In this document: positions 47,054 through 58,029 of the stretch, one piece after another
How positions within the stretch are numbered: position 1 is the first letter of the stretch
Layout of the letters: the number at the start of each line of letters is the position of its first letter
From: Ailurus styani
Taxonomy: Eukaryota > Chordata > Mammalia > Carnivora > Ailuridae
NCBI GenBank assembly: GCA_002007465.1
Contig: LNAC01000272.1
Span: 1,322,010 to 1,386,009, forward strand
Length of the DNA stretch: 64,000 nt
Direction: 5' to 3'
Notes under the pieces: generated by a model
Told to the model about the DNA's origin: nothing
Database searches by the model: none
What the model saw: the letters and a program-made list of their open reading frames with translations, nothing else
Made by a program: the position numbers and the translations under genes

Positions 47054-49579
47054 AGCTCATATGATGCTTTTTTCATAGATCCTATTGTTATTGGGAACCA
47101 GCCTGATTCTATTGCACTATTTTGGGTTGATGTAAACATTTAATATAGATGTTCTTCCTTGTATCAAAAAATACACTGGAGTCCTCAAACACCAGCAGTG
47201 GTTTAAGTCTCTCTCGACCCTGATTGGTTATTCCAGGCCAAGAACTCTGCCCGGGCCCTCAAAACCCTGACAAAGAGGGGCTGGTGCTCATTTCCTTAGG
47301 CTTATCTTTGTGTAGTTCATCTTTGATGTTAATTTGGTCCTTTCCAACTTCCCAAATTAAACAGGTTTGCTAGGGTGCTGTTCAGAAGAGAGGTTGCTGA
47401 GCCAGAGCAGCTTGGGGTCATGTCCCCAGGGTTCCCCCAGGGGCATGCCGGATGGGTCAGATTACAGGATGTAGCAGAGCTGGGACTTAGGAGGAGCAGT
47501 GGCCTGTGAATGATCTACACCTTCCAACGCTTTCCTCACCCTGGCACTTGGAAGGGAGGTTTATCGGCATGGGGTAGGTGGCTGAGCCCCTGAGACCTGC
47601 TGGTCCTGCAGGAGGGCCAGCTGGCTAGTTGACCTGGCCAGGGCCCCGCCATGGGCAACAGGGAAGACGCATGGGTCCTCTGTAGGGGCTGCCGCGCTCA
47701 CCCTCGAGGAGAGACCCCACAGTGCAGTGGCGAAGAGGAAAGGCTCCTGCGCCAGCACAGGCCCCGTAACCTGACGGTCTGCCTCCAAGTGCTCTTTGTG
47801 TTCATTGAATCCCACAGGTCCTTAACGTTCTGTTTTCCTTCCAAACTCCCATTCCCACCAGTCACCTATTTGTATAATCCCCAGAGTCTGAGTCTTGAAA
47901 AGAGCCTCGGGTGCCAGGTTTCTCGGCACAGAGCCCAGAGTGGGGACTCGTGTTCAAGGACGTGCACTGCGCAAAGCACTTTCAGAAATTAGGAAGTCAA
48001 CACATTGTAGTCCTGCAAGTACTTCAGCCCTCGGGAGGGTCTTCTGGGGGCCCCCTGTGCCCAGCCAGGGTCACTCCCGGGAAAGTGAATTTCAGCGCCA
48101 CTCAGGACTGGCTTAAGCCAAGAAGAGATTTTGGGGTCCATGTGCTGCGGGTGCATTCCGACTGAGTTGCTCCGACTGTGTTGTCCATCATTTCTTTCTG
48201 TTTCTCAGCTCTGCTTTTTATCCATGCCGGCTTCATTTTGGGGGCAAACCAAGATGGCCACGGGCACCTCTGGGCCTATGCCAGCAGCTCCAGCAGGAGG
48301 AGGAGAAACTCCTTTCTTGACAGGTCCAGCGGAAAGTTCTAGATGAGACTGTCCTTGGCCCTGCTCCTTGGCTCATGTGCTCATCCCCAGAACTTGACCT
48401 GCAGTGACGCATTGCCCAGACACGTGGGCGGGCTGGGATGTGGTAGCATCACCTGGACCAGGAAGACAATGTGGGGTGACAGCTCTTTCCAAAAGGCAGA
48501 TGGAGGTTCTGAAGCTGGAAGAAGGAGCAGTGGATGATCAAAGGGGCAAAAACAGCCAACTCGTCCAGCGACGCTTGCCACATGGACCAAGAAGTCAGAG
48601 GTGGCAGGACGTGCACGTATTTGTGGAAGACAGAGCGGGGATGAGGTGACGCAGTGACATGGTGGGGATGTGCGCTGGGGGGCCGGTCCCAGGACACTGC
48701 AGGACCCGCAGCAGCTAAGGGGACTCAGGCCAAACCAATCAGATTGTGCCTACAATAGACTCAGAGACTCGGGAACCTTCCCTTAGCTATTTGGCCTGAG
48801 GAGCTCCATGGACAGAAGCAGAGAGAGGTGGTCTGTGACAGAAAGAAGCAGAAATGCAGAGAAGGCCAGGGACCTGGCAGCCCCAGAGAGACAGACTGAG
48901 CCACCGTCTGTCACTGCAGCCAGCGGTGCCGGCCCCACGAGACAAGGCTGTGTTTCCTGCCCTTGGCAGAGTTTCCTGGGTCCTTCCAACACGCTACCCT
49001 GTGGTGGGCGTGGGTGTGTTTTCAAGCTGGATTGAATAGTGTGCCATTCCATAAACCCCACACAACACCACACGTAATAAAAACACAGGCAGGGAGAGAA
49101 GGGGCAGAGAGCTGTGCATGCACACCAGCGACACCCGGCCATGTTCCAGTGTTCGAGGTGGCCCGGGAGCACGCGCTGGGCAGAGCCATCAGGAAAGGTG
49201 GCTCTGGGCTCCTTATCCGCACCCCTGCCTCCACCAAAGTGCGCCGTTGGGGGCCCTCAGGCCACATCTGCGGTAGCTGCCCCTCTTGCGTAACCTGCAT
49301 GCTCCCAGAGTTCCTGTAAAACCCGCAGTTATAAACTGAACCACATTTCCAGTGTTTGGGGGGAACCTACACCCTGCTCTTAAATACCCTCAGAAGAAAG
49401 CCCTTTGTGCGGTGAAACACAACCTCTTCGTCAGCATTTGTAAAAGAGAGCATTTCTGAATCCAGAAACACAGAAGCATGATTTTGTTAAAGAGGCAAAG
49501 TGAACAGGACACGTAACGTGGATGAACCAAATGTCCGTTTGGTGCTGGTTCCCCTTATTGCTGCCTGCAGGACCCATGG
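47054..49579. other. Gene-free stretch
   Basis: No supported gene. The 48.2-48.6 kb part resembles a decayed interspersed repeat (AACCAAGATGGCCACGGGCA block) that I cannot assign. Confidence 0.35.
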
Positions 49580-49668
49580 TCCGGGCGGGGTTAGAGAGTC
49601 TGAGCCGCCGTCCCGGCCAGGTTAGAGAACCCGAGCCGAGGTCCGGGCCGGGTTAGAGAGTCTGTTCC
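49580..49668. repeat. CpG-rich minisatellite, three ~31-bp units
   Basis: Units beginning near 49581, 49612 and 49643 share CCGGGCNGGGTTAGAGA followed by GTCTGAGCCG-like sequence. Two full units plus one partial, diverging by several bases. Confidence 0.8.
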
Positions 49669-49874
49669 TGGAATAGAAGGAGCCAGCACTGACTTTCTGC
49701 AAGTCGGCTGTGTTTTAAAAGCTGCAGGGGACGCTGCTATTGAAAGGCACACCTGGAGGAGTGGAGCTGTAATGAGGGGACTCCAGGGGGCTTCGCATAA
49801 CCAGCCGAGCTGCCCTCCCCCCCAGGGTCCCTTTCCACTGAGTGTGAGGCGAGGAAACAAACACCCTCTGACAG

Positions 49875-50025
49875 AGAGGTTCTTAACCAACACCACCTGG
49901 GGAGCTCGAGGCTCGAGCCCAGGCCCAGCCCCCCACCCCACAAGGCTCCAGAAGCTGGAGGGGAGAGGGGAGGAGGTGGCTCCCGGTGACTCCGCTGCCC
50001 CTAGCTTCAGCTTAAGAACCACAGC
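49875..50025 (+). mobile_element. hAT-Charlie MITE relic (MER5 type)
   Basis: GAGGTTCTTAACCAACACCA on the left and AGCTTAAGAACCACAG on the right form imperfect terminal inverted repeats, around a CCACCTGGGGAGCT start and a CCAGGCCCAGCCCCCCACCC block. Confidence 0.65.
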
Positions 50026-50224
50026 AAACGGGGGTCTTATTTCAAAGCTGGGGGCTGTGCATTCAGCAAAATCCATTGCTTTCAAAATGGGCCACCTTTA
50101 GGGAAACCAGCACGCAGCATTCCATACCAGGACATGTCTCCCCACAGGGTGAGAAGGGGTGCAGGTGGCTTCTGGTGCTAACAGGTTATAGGAGGGAAGG
50201 GGGGCCGGCCTGGCGCCCAGTGAC

Positions 50225-50385
50225 TAAACACTCAGCTAACCAGCGTTTTAATTAATTTGACAGGCCAGATAACAAAGCTATCACGGAGGGAGAGTTTCTT
50301 AATTGAAAGTGCGAAGAGACTTAAAAACATTTTCAAAATCATCGGTGATGAGCATGATTAATTTTATAGTCGGGAAAAATGTCTG
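50225..50385. promoter_or_regulatory. Candidate conserved noncoding element
   Basis: An AT-rich island in GC-rich surroundings. TTTTAATTAATTTGACAGG at 50247-50265 pairs a homeodomain core (TTAATTAA) with a TGACAG motif as in TALE factors. Further ATTA/TAAT motifs lie near 50299 and 50356. No repeat signature. Conservation cannot be tested here. Confidence 0.3.
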
Positions 50386-50589
50386 GCTATCCTGCGCTCT
50401 TACAGGGAGGCTGGGCTGGCCTGTAGGCCCCGGCTTTCCTAGCTTTGTGCTCACCTCCCCGTCTGCTCACTTGCGCCTGCTAACCCGCTAACACCGCAGT
50501 GACTGGAGGAGGGGGGGTGTGGGGACTCTGTTAGCAGGCTGAAGTTCGGAGGAAGCATCCCTGCAAATGGCTTATGCCGGTGCGTCAGG

Positions 50590-50920
50590 GGAACCTTCCA
50601 ACCTCCTTTCCTACTGGCCCAGCCCCCTGGCTCCAAGGCCAGCACTGGGAAGGGATCTGTCGTCTCTTGGCTCCCCATGCCTCGCATGTGTTATTTCCTC
50701 TATGCGTGGAATATGGACTGCCGCCCCTCCTCTCCCCCTCCCGCTCCTGCAGCCTCCAGATTCCCTCCCGTCAGCTGAAAAGTCACCTTCCTGGTCTGGG
50801 TTCCAATGCCTCCTCCGAAGACATCTCCAATTGAACCTGAAAGGTGGCCTCGCTCTCAGGGATCCTTCTGGGCCATTAGAGCAATCTGGGGATTCTTCCC
50901 TGCTTTCTCCCCACAGCACT
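50590..50920 (+). mobile_element. L2-type LINE relic
   Basis: CCTCGCATGTGTTATTTCCT, CTATGCGTGGAATATGGACT and AAGTCACCTTCCTGGTCTGG, with a CTCCGAAGACATCTCCAA block, follow the L2 3'-end order. Confidence 0.5.
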
Positions 50921-51090
50921 CTGGTCGGCACTTACCGAGCGCTTCCATGCATCGACACAGTGCTGGTGCCGGAAAGCTGTTCTTGGCTTGCGGCCAGTAC
51001 CCCCATTGCACAGCTCGAGAAACTGAGGCTTGGGGCTCAGTAATCTGCTCTTGTCTGGTAAATAGAAACCAGGTTCATCCTACCTGGAAG
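50920..51090 (-). mobile_element. MIR SINE relic
   Basis: Reverse MIR order: CGGCACTTACCGAGCGCTTC, GACACAGTGCTGGTGCCGGA, CCCCCATTGCACAGCTCGAG, AAACTGAGGCTTGGGGCTCA. Confidence 0.75.
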
Positions 51091-51377
51091 TCTGAGCTCT
51101 TACCTGCAAAGTAACACCAAAGGGGGCATAGGTCAGTTTTCCTGTTTGTACCTTCAATGCCCAGCCCAGGGGACGGCTGGAGGGCTAGCTACTCAAGGAA
51201 TGAATCCCACTCGACTCGCCTTGTGCACCTCATTCCCGGAGGCTCTCTTCTGAGAGCACCGGGGACACCGGCCCACCCTGCAGACGCAGGGCTTGGTGGG
51301 AGGGCTTTCCCGAGACAGTGGGCACATGAAAGGATATAAAGCACACCACAGTGGGCTGCTGGAAGCATGGTCAGCTG

Positions 51378-51378
<1 letters not shown>

Positions 51379-51439
<61 letters not shown>

Positions 51440-51453
51440 CGCGCGCGCGCGCA
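51379..51453. repeat. (GT)n-(GC)n microsatellite
   Basis: About 27 uninterrupted GT units (51381-51435) run directly into GCGTGCGCGCGCGCGCGC. The all purine-pyrimidine alternation makes it a strong Z-DNA candidate and length-variable. Confidence 0.95.
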
Positions 51454-51749
51454 CTCCAGAATTTACTCCAAAAGCTGAGGATTTTAAAATACATTTAACT
51501 CATTCAATCTCTTTGAGATTTTCACCTTTTTGAGTCTTTCATCTTTCTGAACGGGGAAGGTGCTGGCCGTGATGGACAGCCTCGGAGTAGGATGGCAGGC
51601 GTGATGAAAGCGTTGTCCGTGTGGGACACGCCAAGTGAGTCACAGCAGGAGGGCGTGTGAGACACAATCCCCGTCCTGGGAGATGCACCATGAGGTGTTC
51701 CGGGCTGGAGGGCCGTGGCATGCTCGCTGACTCTCGGGAGTTTTGGAAA

Positions 51750-51950
51750 ATGAGAGAGAGAGAGAGAGAGAGTGAGTGTATGTGTGATACATACAAACAT
51801 ACGGGGGAAAGAGAGGGAGAGATTGTGGCGAAGCAAATGGGATAAACGTGAGCAGTAGAGGAATCTGGGTAGAGAACAGATGTGTGTTCTTTCTACTCTT
51901 CCTACAAGTCTGAGATCATGAAAAGCTAAAGCAAAAGACGGCCGCTGAGC
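51750..51950 (+). mobile_element. Old L1M 3' end with (GA)n
   Basis: A (GA)n run at 51751-51770 precedes GATTGTGGCGAAGCAAATGG, GAGGAATCTGGGTAGAGAAC, TGTGTTCTTTCTACTCTTCC and CAAGTCTGAGATCATGAAAA, the usual order of an old L1 3' UTR. The 283-codon minus-strand frame covering it is rejected as a gene. Confidence 0.6.
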
Positions 51951-52459
51951 TTGGAACAGATGAACCTCCCCGGAGAAGAAGGCGTGAGACACAGGGCGCA
52001 GGGCGGGGGAACTGTGAGCACCCCACGTGAGGACGGGAGCTCCTTGGGACTGACTTGCCCTGGCCGCTTGTCCTTCCCTCTGTGTGTGTCTTGCATCTGT
52101 CTCAGGCTCAGCTGGCCCGGTGCTGGGAGAGGCGACCGGGCTCCCCTGCAGATGTGGCAGAGGCAGCACAGAGCGGCGCCTGTGGCTCGAGCAGCCCCCC
52201 GACACGCGCTGGGGCGGCCTCACAGATGGCAGGGGACTCCGGCCGCAGATGCAGCACCCCCCCCCTCCGGGTCGCAGGGCTGTGTGCACAGTAGTCTCTG
52301 TGTGGTGTGAGCTCGCCCGCCGTGAGTGGGGACAGTCACGGCTCTCTGTGGCCCTCGCATCTGCTGGCTCCATTCACCACTGCAACACTGGGCACCCACC
52401 ACCGCAGACCCTCTCACTAGGACCTGCCACTCGGCTGCCCTTCCAGGGCCCTATGGATG

Positions 52460-52533
52460 CTTTCTGAGCACCTACCCTTGACGCCGCAGCCTTGGCGTGA
52501 GGCACCATGCTGTGTGTTTGCAGTAGCATTTTA
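52460..52533 (-). mobile_element. MIR relic, part 1 (split by a SINE)
   Basis: TTTCTGAGCACCTACCCTTG and AGGCACCATGCTGTGTGTTT match the reversed 3' end of MIR, which continues at 52713 after the SINE. Confidence 0.6.
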
Positions 52534-52712
52534 ATTCAGTTTAATTTAATTTATTTATTAGAGAAAGCACAAGCAGGGGGAGAGGCAGAGGGAGATGCAG
52601 GTTCCCTGCTGAGCAGGGAGCCCGATGCGGGACTCAATCCCAGGACCCTGAGATCATGACCTGAGCTGAAGGCAGACGCTTAACTGATTGAGTCACCCAG
52701 GTGCCCCCCCTT
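52534..52712 (-). mobile_element. Carnivore SINE inside a MIR
   Basis: Reversed SINE with the perfect 11-bp duplication GTAGCATTTTA (52523-52533 and 52713-52723). It shows the reversed TTTATTTATTAGAGA tail, GCAGGTTCCCTGCTGAGCAG, GGACCCTGAGATCATGACCT and the reversed head ATTGAGTCACCCAGGTGCCC. Confidence 0.95.
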
Positions 52713-52880
52713 GTAGCATTTTATGTAATCCCTGTGCTGACCCATGCACATACTGCGATAAATGGACATGAACCCATTCTCCAAAGGTGGACACTGAGAC
52801 ACAGAGGTTAAGTCCTTTCTGAGGTAACACAGGAAACAGTGCCACTGGGATTTCCCCAGCAAACGTGTAGCTCAGCAGGG
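52713..52880 (-). mobile_element. MIR relic, part 2
   Basis: Reverse MIR continues: ATGTAATCCCTGTGCTGACC, CCATTCTCCAAAGGTGGACA, CTGAGACACAGAGGTTAAGT, AGGAAACAGTGCCACTGGGA. Confidence 0.7.
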
Positions 52881-54904
52881 GAGGTGAAAAACGCCACCAA
52901 GAATGTTAACCGTGGGCTAAGGGGTGTGCCTGGGAGACCCTCACCCTTGGCTGGAGGCTGAGAAGGGGTGGGTTTGCAGACCTTCCTGGGGGCTGGCATC
53001 TGTGTGGGGCCCAATAGGATGAGAAAGGTCATGTGTGGAAAAGAATGTTTGAAAGAGGGTGCCGGAGACGGAGTTGCGGAGAGCTGTGCTGGCAGGGGCA
53101 CGAGGTGAGAGTTGGGGGGGGAGGCGGCTGGCAGCGACCAAGCGCTGTCCAAGTGCCAGGCTGTGAAGGGGGCCTGCGTACCAGCCGCATCCCAGAAATG
53201 AGTACCCGGAAGCATTGCGGGAGGTGGTCCACATCTCGTGTGGCAACGAAGCCCACGAGCTGGACAAGTGCTTCATTGTGAGAGCCAGGTGAGACTGTAA
53301 TGATGGGGATGAGGCAGAGAGCAAGGAAGAGGACAGGTGGTGGGTGGTGATGCCCGTGCATTGGGGGTAAGTCCTAGAACACTCCAGAAGCTTCACTAGG
53401 AGTTGGGTTTCTATCCCACTCTGTCTTAGCCTGGCCCGAGCTGGTACTCCTCGGCGCTTACTCCCTGCTCCGGCTCACTGAGTCAGAGATGCTCTGCAGA
53501 CAAGACAGCCTCCCTTCCTCTGCCATGTCCTCCTTCCTTTCTGAGCTCTGACTCTGAGGTTGGGCATTTTCCCAAATTCTGCCAAGCCCCGGGCAGAACA
53601 ACCTCCACAAACCTATAGATGCCTTGAAGTTTGTAAGTAACTCAGAGGAAACACATCCCAGCTGGAAATCCCAGGGCAGGACACAACAATCCTTGGGGGG
53701 CAGTGGGTGGGGGGATCAGCTCATTCAGGATCCCGGAGAGATTATCGGGCCGCAGAAGACACTCTAGCGAGGGGCAAGAAACCCACCCCAGTGTAGGCCA
53801 GTTCCCATGGACACCCTGCAGCCTGGGCCCCTGCCCCAGACCCGAGAAAGGATAAGTGCAGGGAAATGTGTGTGTGCGTAAAATCAGTTTCAAAAATAAG
53901 GTTTTCCTCTGCGGGAGAGAGAAATTTTAAAAAGCTGCAATGTTCAGTTCGGGGTGAGGGAGAAGGAGAGGGGAAGATAAGCCACTTTTGCCTCTTGGGG
54001 AATATTTGTCTAACTGACCCTTAAGTATGGTAAAGATATAATGGTTCCTTTCCCAAGGTAAATTTCATGGCAATTTATTTATTCCTTACTGGAAACCATG
54101 AAAACCATGGGTGAAAAGATAGGGGATCAACAGGCAATCAGAAATCCACACAGCCAGTGCTAACAGCACAAGTGGATTTTCCTTCCAGGATCTGTCCCTC
54201 GTTACAAAAATAATATGCTTTTAGGTCTTCTGTGCCTAAATCCACACGGAGGATATTAACAGTGACATGAAAGTAAAGAGCTGGAGCGTCCCTCCTGCTT
54301 TCCACTGACCAAGCTTCTGTCTAGTTTTAAGGTGACCACTGCCCGTCCACCTCGCCGTGAGGATTCACTTACTAGAATCATCTAGAGTAGGTATTTGGGA
54401 GGATACGCATCATTCATCCCATCTCACCTCTTCTAGTAGGTGGTGCAGGGACATCAGGAGGGAAAATGGGTTTCCAAGAGCTCCATCCGAGACCCTCTTC
54501 CACCTGACCTTCTGCATTTCCATAAGAATTTGGTGTGGGGGTCCTGAGGAAAACCCCCACCTTCTATAATTGGGCAGTTGGCTTTGTAACCCTGCAGGAA
54601 TGTGCGCCTGTGACATTTTGGGTAAAATTTTACTCTAGCCATTAAGCATTTGATTTAATGAGCTTCTATGCATGTCGGAAGCATACTCTGTTCTGGGTCG
54701 CTGTCTGAAATACATCCATTCCGAAGGTTTGTGAAACTATGTAAGGCCCCTGGCTTTAAGAGAAAAACAGATTTACATTCCTCCCTGTCTCAGCAGGAAA
54801 CCTTAAATCAAAGGCCGCCAACAAATCAACACATGCTTATCTGTCAGTGCACTTGTCCCAGTCTGTAATTAGACATGTATTTGCGTGGGATCAATGCTAG
54901 TCTC
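52881..54904. other. Gene-free stretch
   Basis: Unique DNA. No gene recognised. The AT-richer part at 53.88-54.30 kb has no repeat signature. Confidence 0.4.
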
Positions 54905-55010
54905 CTCATTACCTTGTTTGCTGCCTGAGAGCATCTGTCCCGGTTACCCTTGAACCCTCGGGCCCAGGCAGTGCCTGGCACCCAGGGCGCTCTCTGAACG
55001 CCCTCATAGA
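54905..55010 (+). mobile_element. L2 3' tail relic (weak)
   Basis: GCCTGAGAGCATCTGTCCCG and CAGGCAGTGCCTGGCACCCA, with CAGGGCGCTCTCTGAACG, resemble the terminal region of L2. Confidence 0.45.
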
Positions 55011-55102
55011 ACAGAAAGGAAAGGAGGGAAGCAAGAGAGGAAGGCGGGCAAGGGGGAGTAAGGAAGAGGAGAGGAAGCAAGGAGAGAGGCTGCAAGGGAG
55101 AC
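55008..55102. repeat. Polypurine (GA-rich) tract
   Basis: About 95 bp that are almost all purine on the plus strand (AAAGGAAAGGAGGGAAGCAA and onward), interrupted by a few C or T. A candidate for triplex or H-DNA structure. Confidence 0.85.
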
Positions 55103-55704
55103 CAGGTATTTACACATATCTATTTTTAAAGCTCATTTTATGTGTCTGACAAGAGAGGCTCCTGCCCTGGTCCCCGTGGTCTTAAGTGTCCCACTCTTGC
55201 TGCCCCCCCTGGCTGTGCCTCGCCCCAGAATATGAGGTCACAGTGGGACCAGCCCATTCTCAGGGTCTTTGTGGACCTCTTCCCTGGACAGTCCCTTAGG
55301 TACTCCCACCGAAAATGTGTGCCCCTTTAGGCCCAAGGTGTGTCTAAGGGAGCGACTGTTCACAGGGCAGGGTGTGGATAGGGCTGGGGCATCTACACAC
55401 ATGTGCTCGAGACCCTGTGGTGTCTCCATTGCTGTGCAATGGAGCCTGGAGTACAGGGCAGTAGGGGGGTGGAGGCATGGATCCTGGCCGAGGCCACCTC
55501 TCCCTGTGTGCCCAAGGTCCGGGGAAGAGCCCCGCAGCGGCTGAGAGTTCTGAATTGGCTTTCCAGCTCCTTGTGAAGGTCTGTTTGTCTAGGTAGGAGG
55601 ATAGAACATATTTTATGCAACAGTTGGTACCTTGACTTATAACTCTGAAATATTTAGATACACAGTATGTGAGCAAATGTTTGTGTGTAATTCTAAAATC
55701 CTGC

Positions 55705-55730
55705 TGGCACTGTAGTATAATGGTTAAGAG
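55705..55730 (+). mobile_element. MIR 5' head, split by an L1
   Basis: GGCACTGTAGTATAATGGTT followed by AAGAG is the tRNA-like 5' start of MIR. It breaks off at an L1 and resumes at 56970. Confidence 0.65.
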
Positions 55731-56014
55731 GGAGAAGTGTTTTTTAAGCTCTTTGCCCATTTTTCGATGGAGTTACTACGTGTTTTGGGTTTTTTTTTTT
55801 TTTTGATTGAGTTGTACGACTTTTTGGATAGTAATCTCTTGTCACATATGTGGCTTGGGAACATCTTCTCCAACTCCATAGGTGGCCTTTTCATTCTGTG
55901 GGTGGCTTCCTTTGCTGTGCGGAAGGCTTTGGGTGTGATGGAGTCTCACTTGTTTGCTCCTGCTTTTGTCGACTCTGCCTTCGGTGTCCTAGCTGTGATT
56001 TCATTGCCATGACC
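55731..56014 (-). mobile_element. Second twin-primed L1: inverted 5' segment
   Basis: Old L1 ORF2 sequence on the minus strand, about residues 985-1080 by comparison with the young L1, with the KWAK region at the left edge. It contains a T16 run near 55788 and is followed at 56015 by the same L1 in opposite orientation. Confidence 0.8.
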
Positions 56015-56964
56015 AGATTTAAAAATGGGAAAATGACTTGAGACATTTCTCCACAGAAGACATCCACATGGCCAAGGGACACCTGAAAAGGTGCCCCCCA
56101 GCACTCCTCATCAGGCAGATGCAAGTCCAAACTTCAGTGAGATCCCTGCACCCATCAGGATGGCGATTATTAAACCAACAAAGCAAAGCAGTTGCTGTTG
56201 CACTGTTGGCAGATACATGAAAGGTTCAGCTGCCGGGAAATGGTCTGGAGGCTCCCCTGCCCCAGAGCAGGGCTGCCATGCGATCCAGCCATCCCCTTTC
56301 TGGGTGTAACCCACAATCCCGATCTCAGACACGTGGCCATACCCCCGTGTTCACTGAGCATCATTCACATCCCTGAGATGCAGAAACAGCCAAGTGTCCA
56401 CAGACAGACGAATGGATAGAGGGAAGGCGGTACACACATAAAACAGAGTGCCTGGCTTACAGAAGGAGAGGACCCTGCCATTTGTGACCAAGGTGGAGGA
56501 CACCGTACGGCATGAAGTCAGTCAGCCGCAGAACAACACCGCATGACTCCACTCACCGGAGCTTCGCAGCACGGTCAGACCCAGAAGCAGAGAGTGGAGT
56601 GCTGCTTACAGGGTCCGGGAGGACGAGACAATGGGGGAGATGTTCAAATGGCCTAAAGCATCAGTTACGCACGATGAGCAAGTTCCAGATGTCCGCTGTA
56701 CCACAGAGCACCTGTGGTTACCACCACTGAATTGTGTACTTAGAAACGTGAGAGACTAGATCTCATGTCGGTGTTCTTATCACGAAAAAAAAGGGACACC
56801 AGGAAACTTCTGGGGGTGATGGATATGTCTACCGCCTTGATTGTGATAATGGGCTCGCAGGTGCCGTGCCTGTGTGCAAAAACCCATCAAATCGTACACA
56901 TTAAATATGTCCTGGGTTTTGTATCTCACTTATTTCTCAATAAAGGTATTTTTAAAAACAAAAA
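56015..56964 (+). mobile_element. Second twin-primed L1: forward 3' segment
   Basis: L1 sequence reads rightwards from GATTTAAAAATGGGAAAATG through the HFS-EDIHMAKGHLKRC-like block, the terminal ORF2 region and the 3' UTR, ending TTCTCAATAAAGGTATTTTT and an A-rich tail. Many stops. It lies inside a MIR. Confidence 0.82.
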
Positions 56965-57115
56965 AAGAGTGAGGGAGAACCCTGCTTAGACAGCCAGGGT
57001 CTGCCTGCCACATGCTAGCTCAGGCTGAGTTTCCTGTGGGCAAAAATATAAGTAAGGATAGTATTTATTTCACTGGAGGACTGAGATGATTACTGTAGAG
57101 AAATCATTGTACATC
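56965..57115 (+). mobile_element. MIR remainder, right of the L1
   Basis: AAGAG (56965-56969) repeats the left flank at 55726-55730 as a short target duplication. The MIR then continues: TTAGACAGCCAGGGTCTGCC, TCAGGCTGAGTTTCCTGTGG, GGATAGTATTTATTTCACTG, GGACTGAGATGATTACTGTA. Confidence 0.65.
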
Positions 57116-57960
57116 AAGAAATATTACAGACTGACAAATTCTTCTTCTTTTTTCACTTCATGCACGAACACATTACCTGATCAATCACGTATTCTTAGGC
57201 CAGAGATCAAGTCCTCTGCATGGTAAGAATTGCCAAATCTTTCCCCTTGCATACTCTATGCATCACGGTCGTGTCCTTTGACAGTTGTGTTTTTACACAA
57301 ATGCCTGTCAGCTTATTAATGCTGTCTTCCCTTCCAGACGGCAGGCGGTGTCCGGCACTGCCTGCGTCCCCCCCCCCCAACCCTGGGTCACTGTGGCCTT
57401 CCCATCCTCCAGCCCAGTGTCTGCAGGACAGGTATGCCGCGCACCTGCCCAGGGGATAGGTGTCCGTGCACAGACTTCCAGCATCTTGCATCTGTTCTGA
57501 ACTTCCCCTCTGTTGCATGGAGGCCCCACGCTTTCTGTGATCTTCTAGATGAACTCATGAAAGATTCCGCACCCCCGCCCCCCATAAATTGTGTTTTGAT
57601 TAGATTGTAGGAAATTCTAATTACAAATTAATCTTTAAAGAATTAGCCTTAATTAGAACATCTCATCTGCAGTTCCCATCTCTAGTCATCCCTCACTGAC
57701 ACAACACCTGCATTATATATTTTACCGTGTTTGAGAACCAACTGCAATGGTCTTCATCTAATGTTGTTCAGACTGACTTCCTTTTAAAAAACTACACGCC
57801 AACTTTGGCTTCTTCCTTGCTTGCATCGATGTCCATGAATTCCAAGATTTGATATACGAATACAATTTTGTAATAAAATTAAAATATATTTTATTTACAG
57901 TAAACTTATTGGGGGCTTATCTGTGTACCCCCCCAAGGTCACCACTGGTACATCACATCT
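57116..57960. other. Gene-free stretch, AT-rich in its centre
   Basis: No gene recognised. It holds the homeodomain-motif cluster described at 57580-57700, and the C12-type run near 57370 makes a local GC-rich patch. Confidence 0.4.
57580..57700. promoter_or_regulatory. Candidate conserved noncoding element, ATTA cluster
   Basis: A dense group of homeodomain cores: GATTAGATTG, CTAATTACAAATTAATC, GAATTAGCC and TTAATTAGAAC lie within about 60 bp (57598-57660). No match to any repeat I know. Function is inferred only from motif density. Confidence 0.3.
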
Positions 57961-58029
57961 GGGGAGGCCTCCTGTGTAGGATTTTTATCCCACAGTACGG
58001 TTTCTTTGTCTTATGAGTCTTTCCCTAAA

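Noticed and set aside
51522..52373. 283-codon minus-strand frame
   Set aside because: It runs antisense through an old L1 3' end and a (GA)n run, giving serine/leucine repeats, and has no domain.
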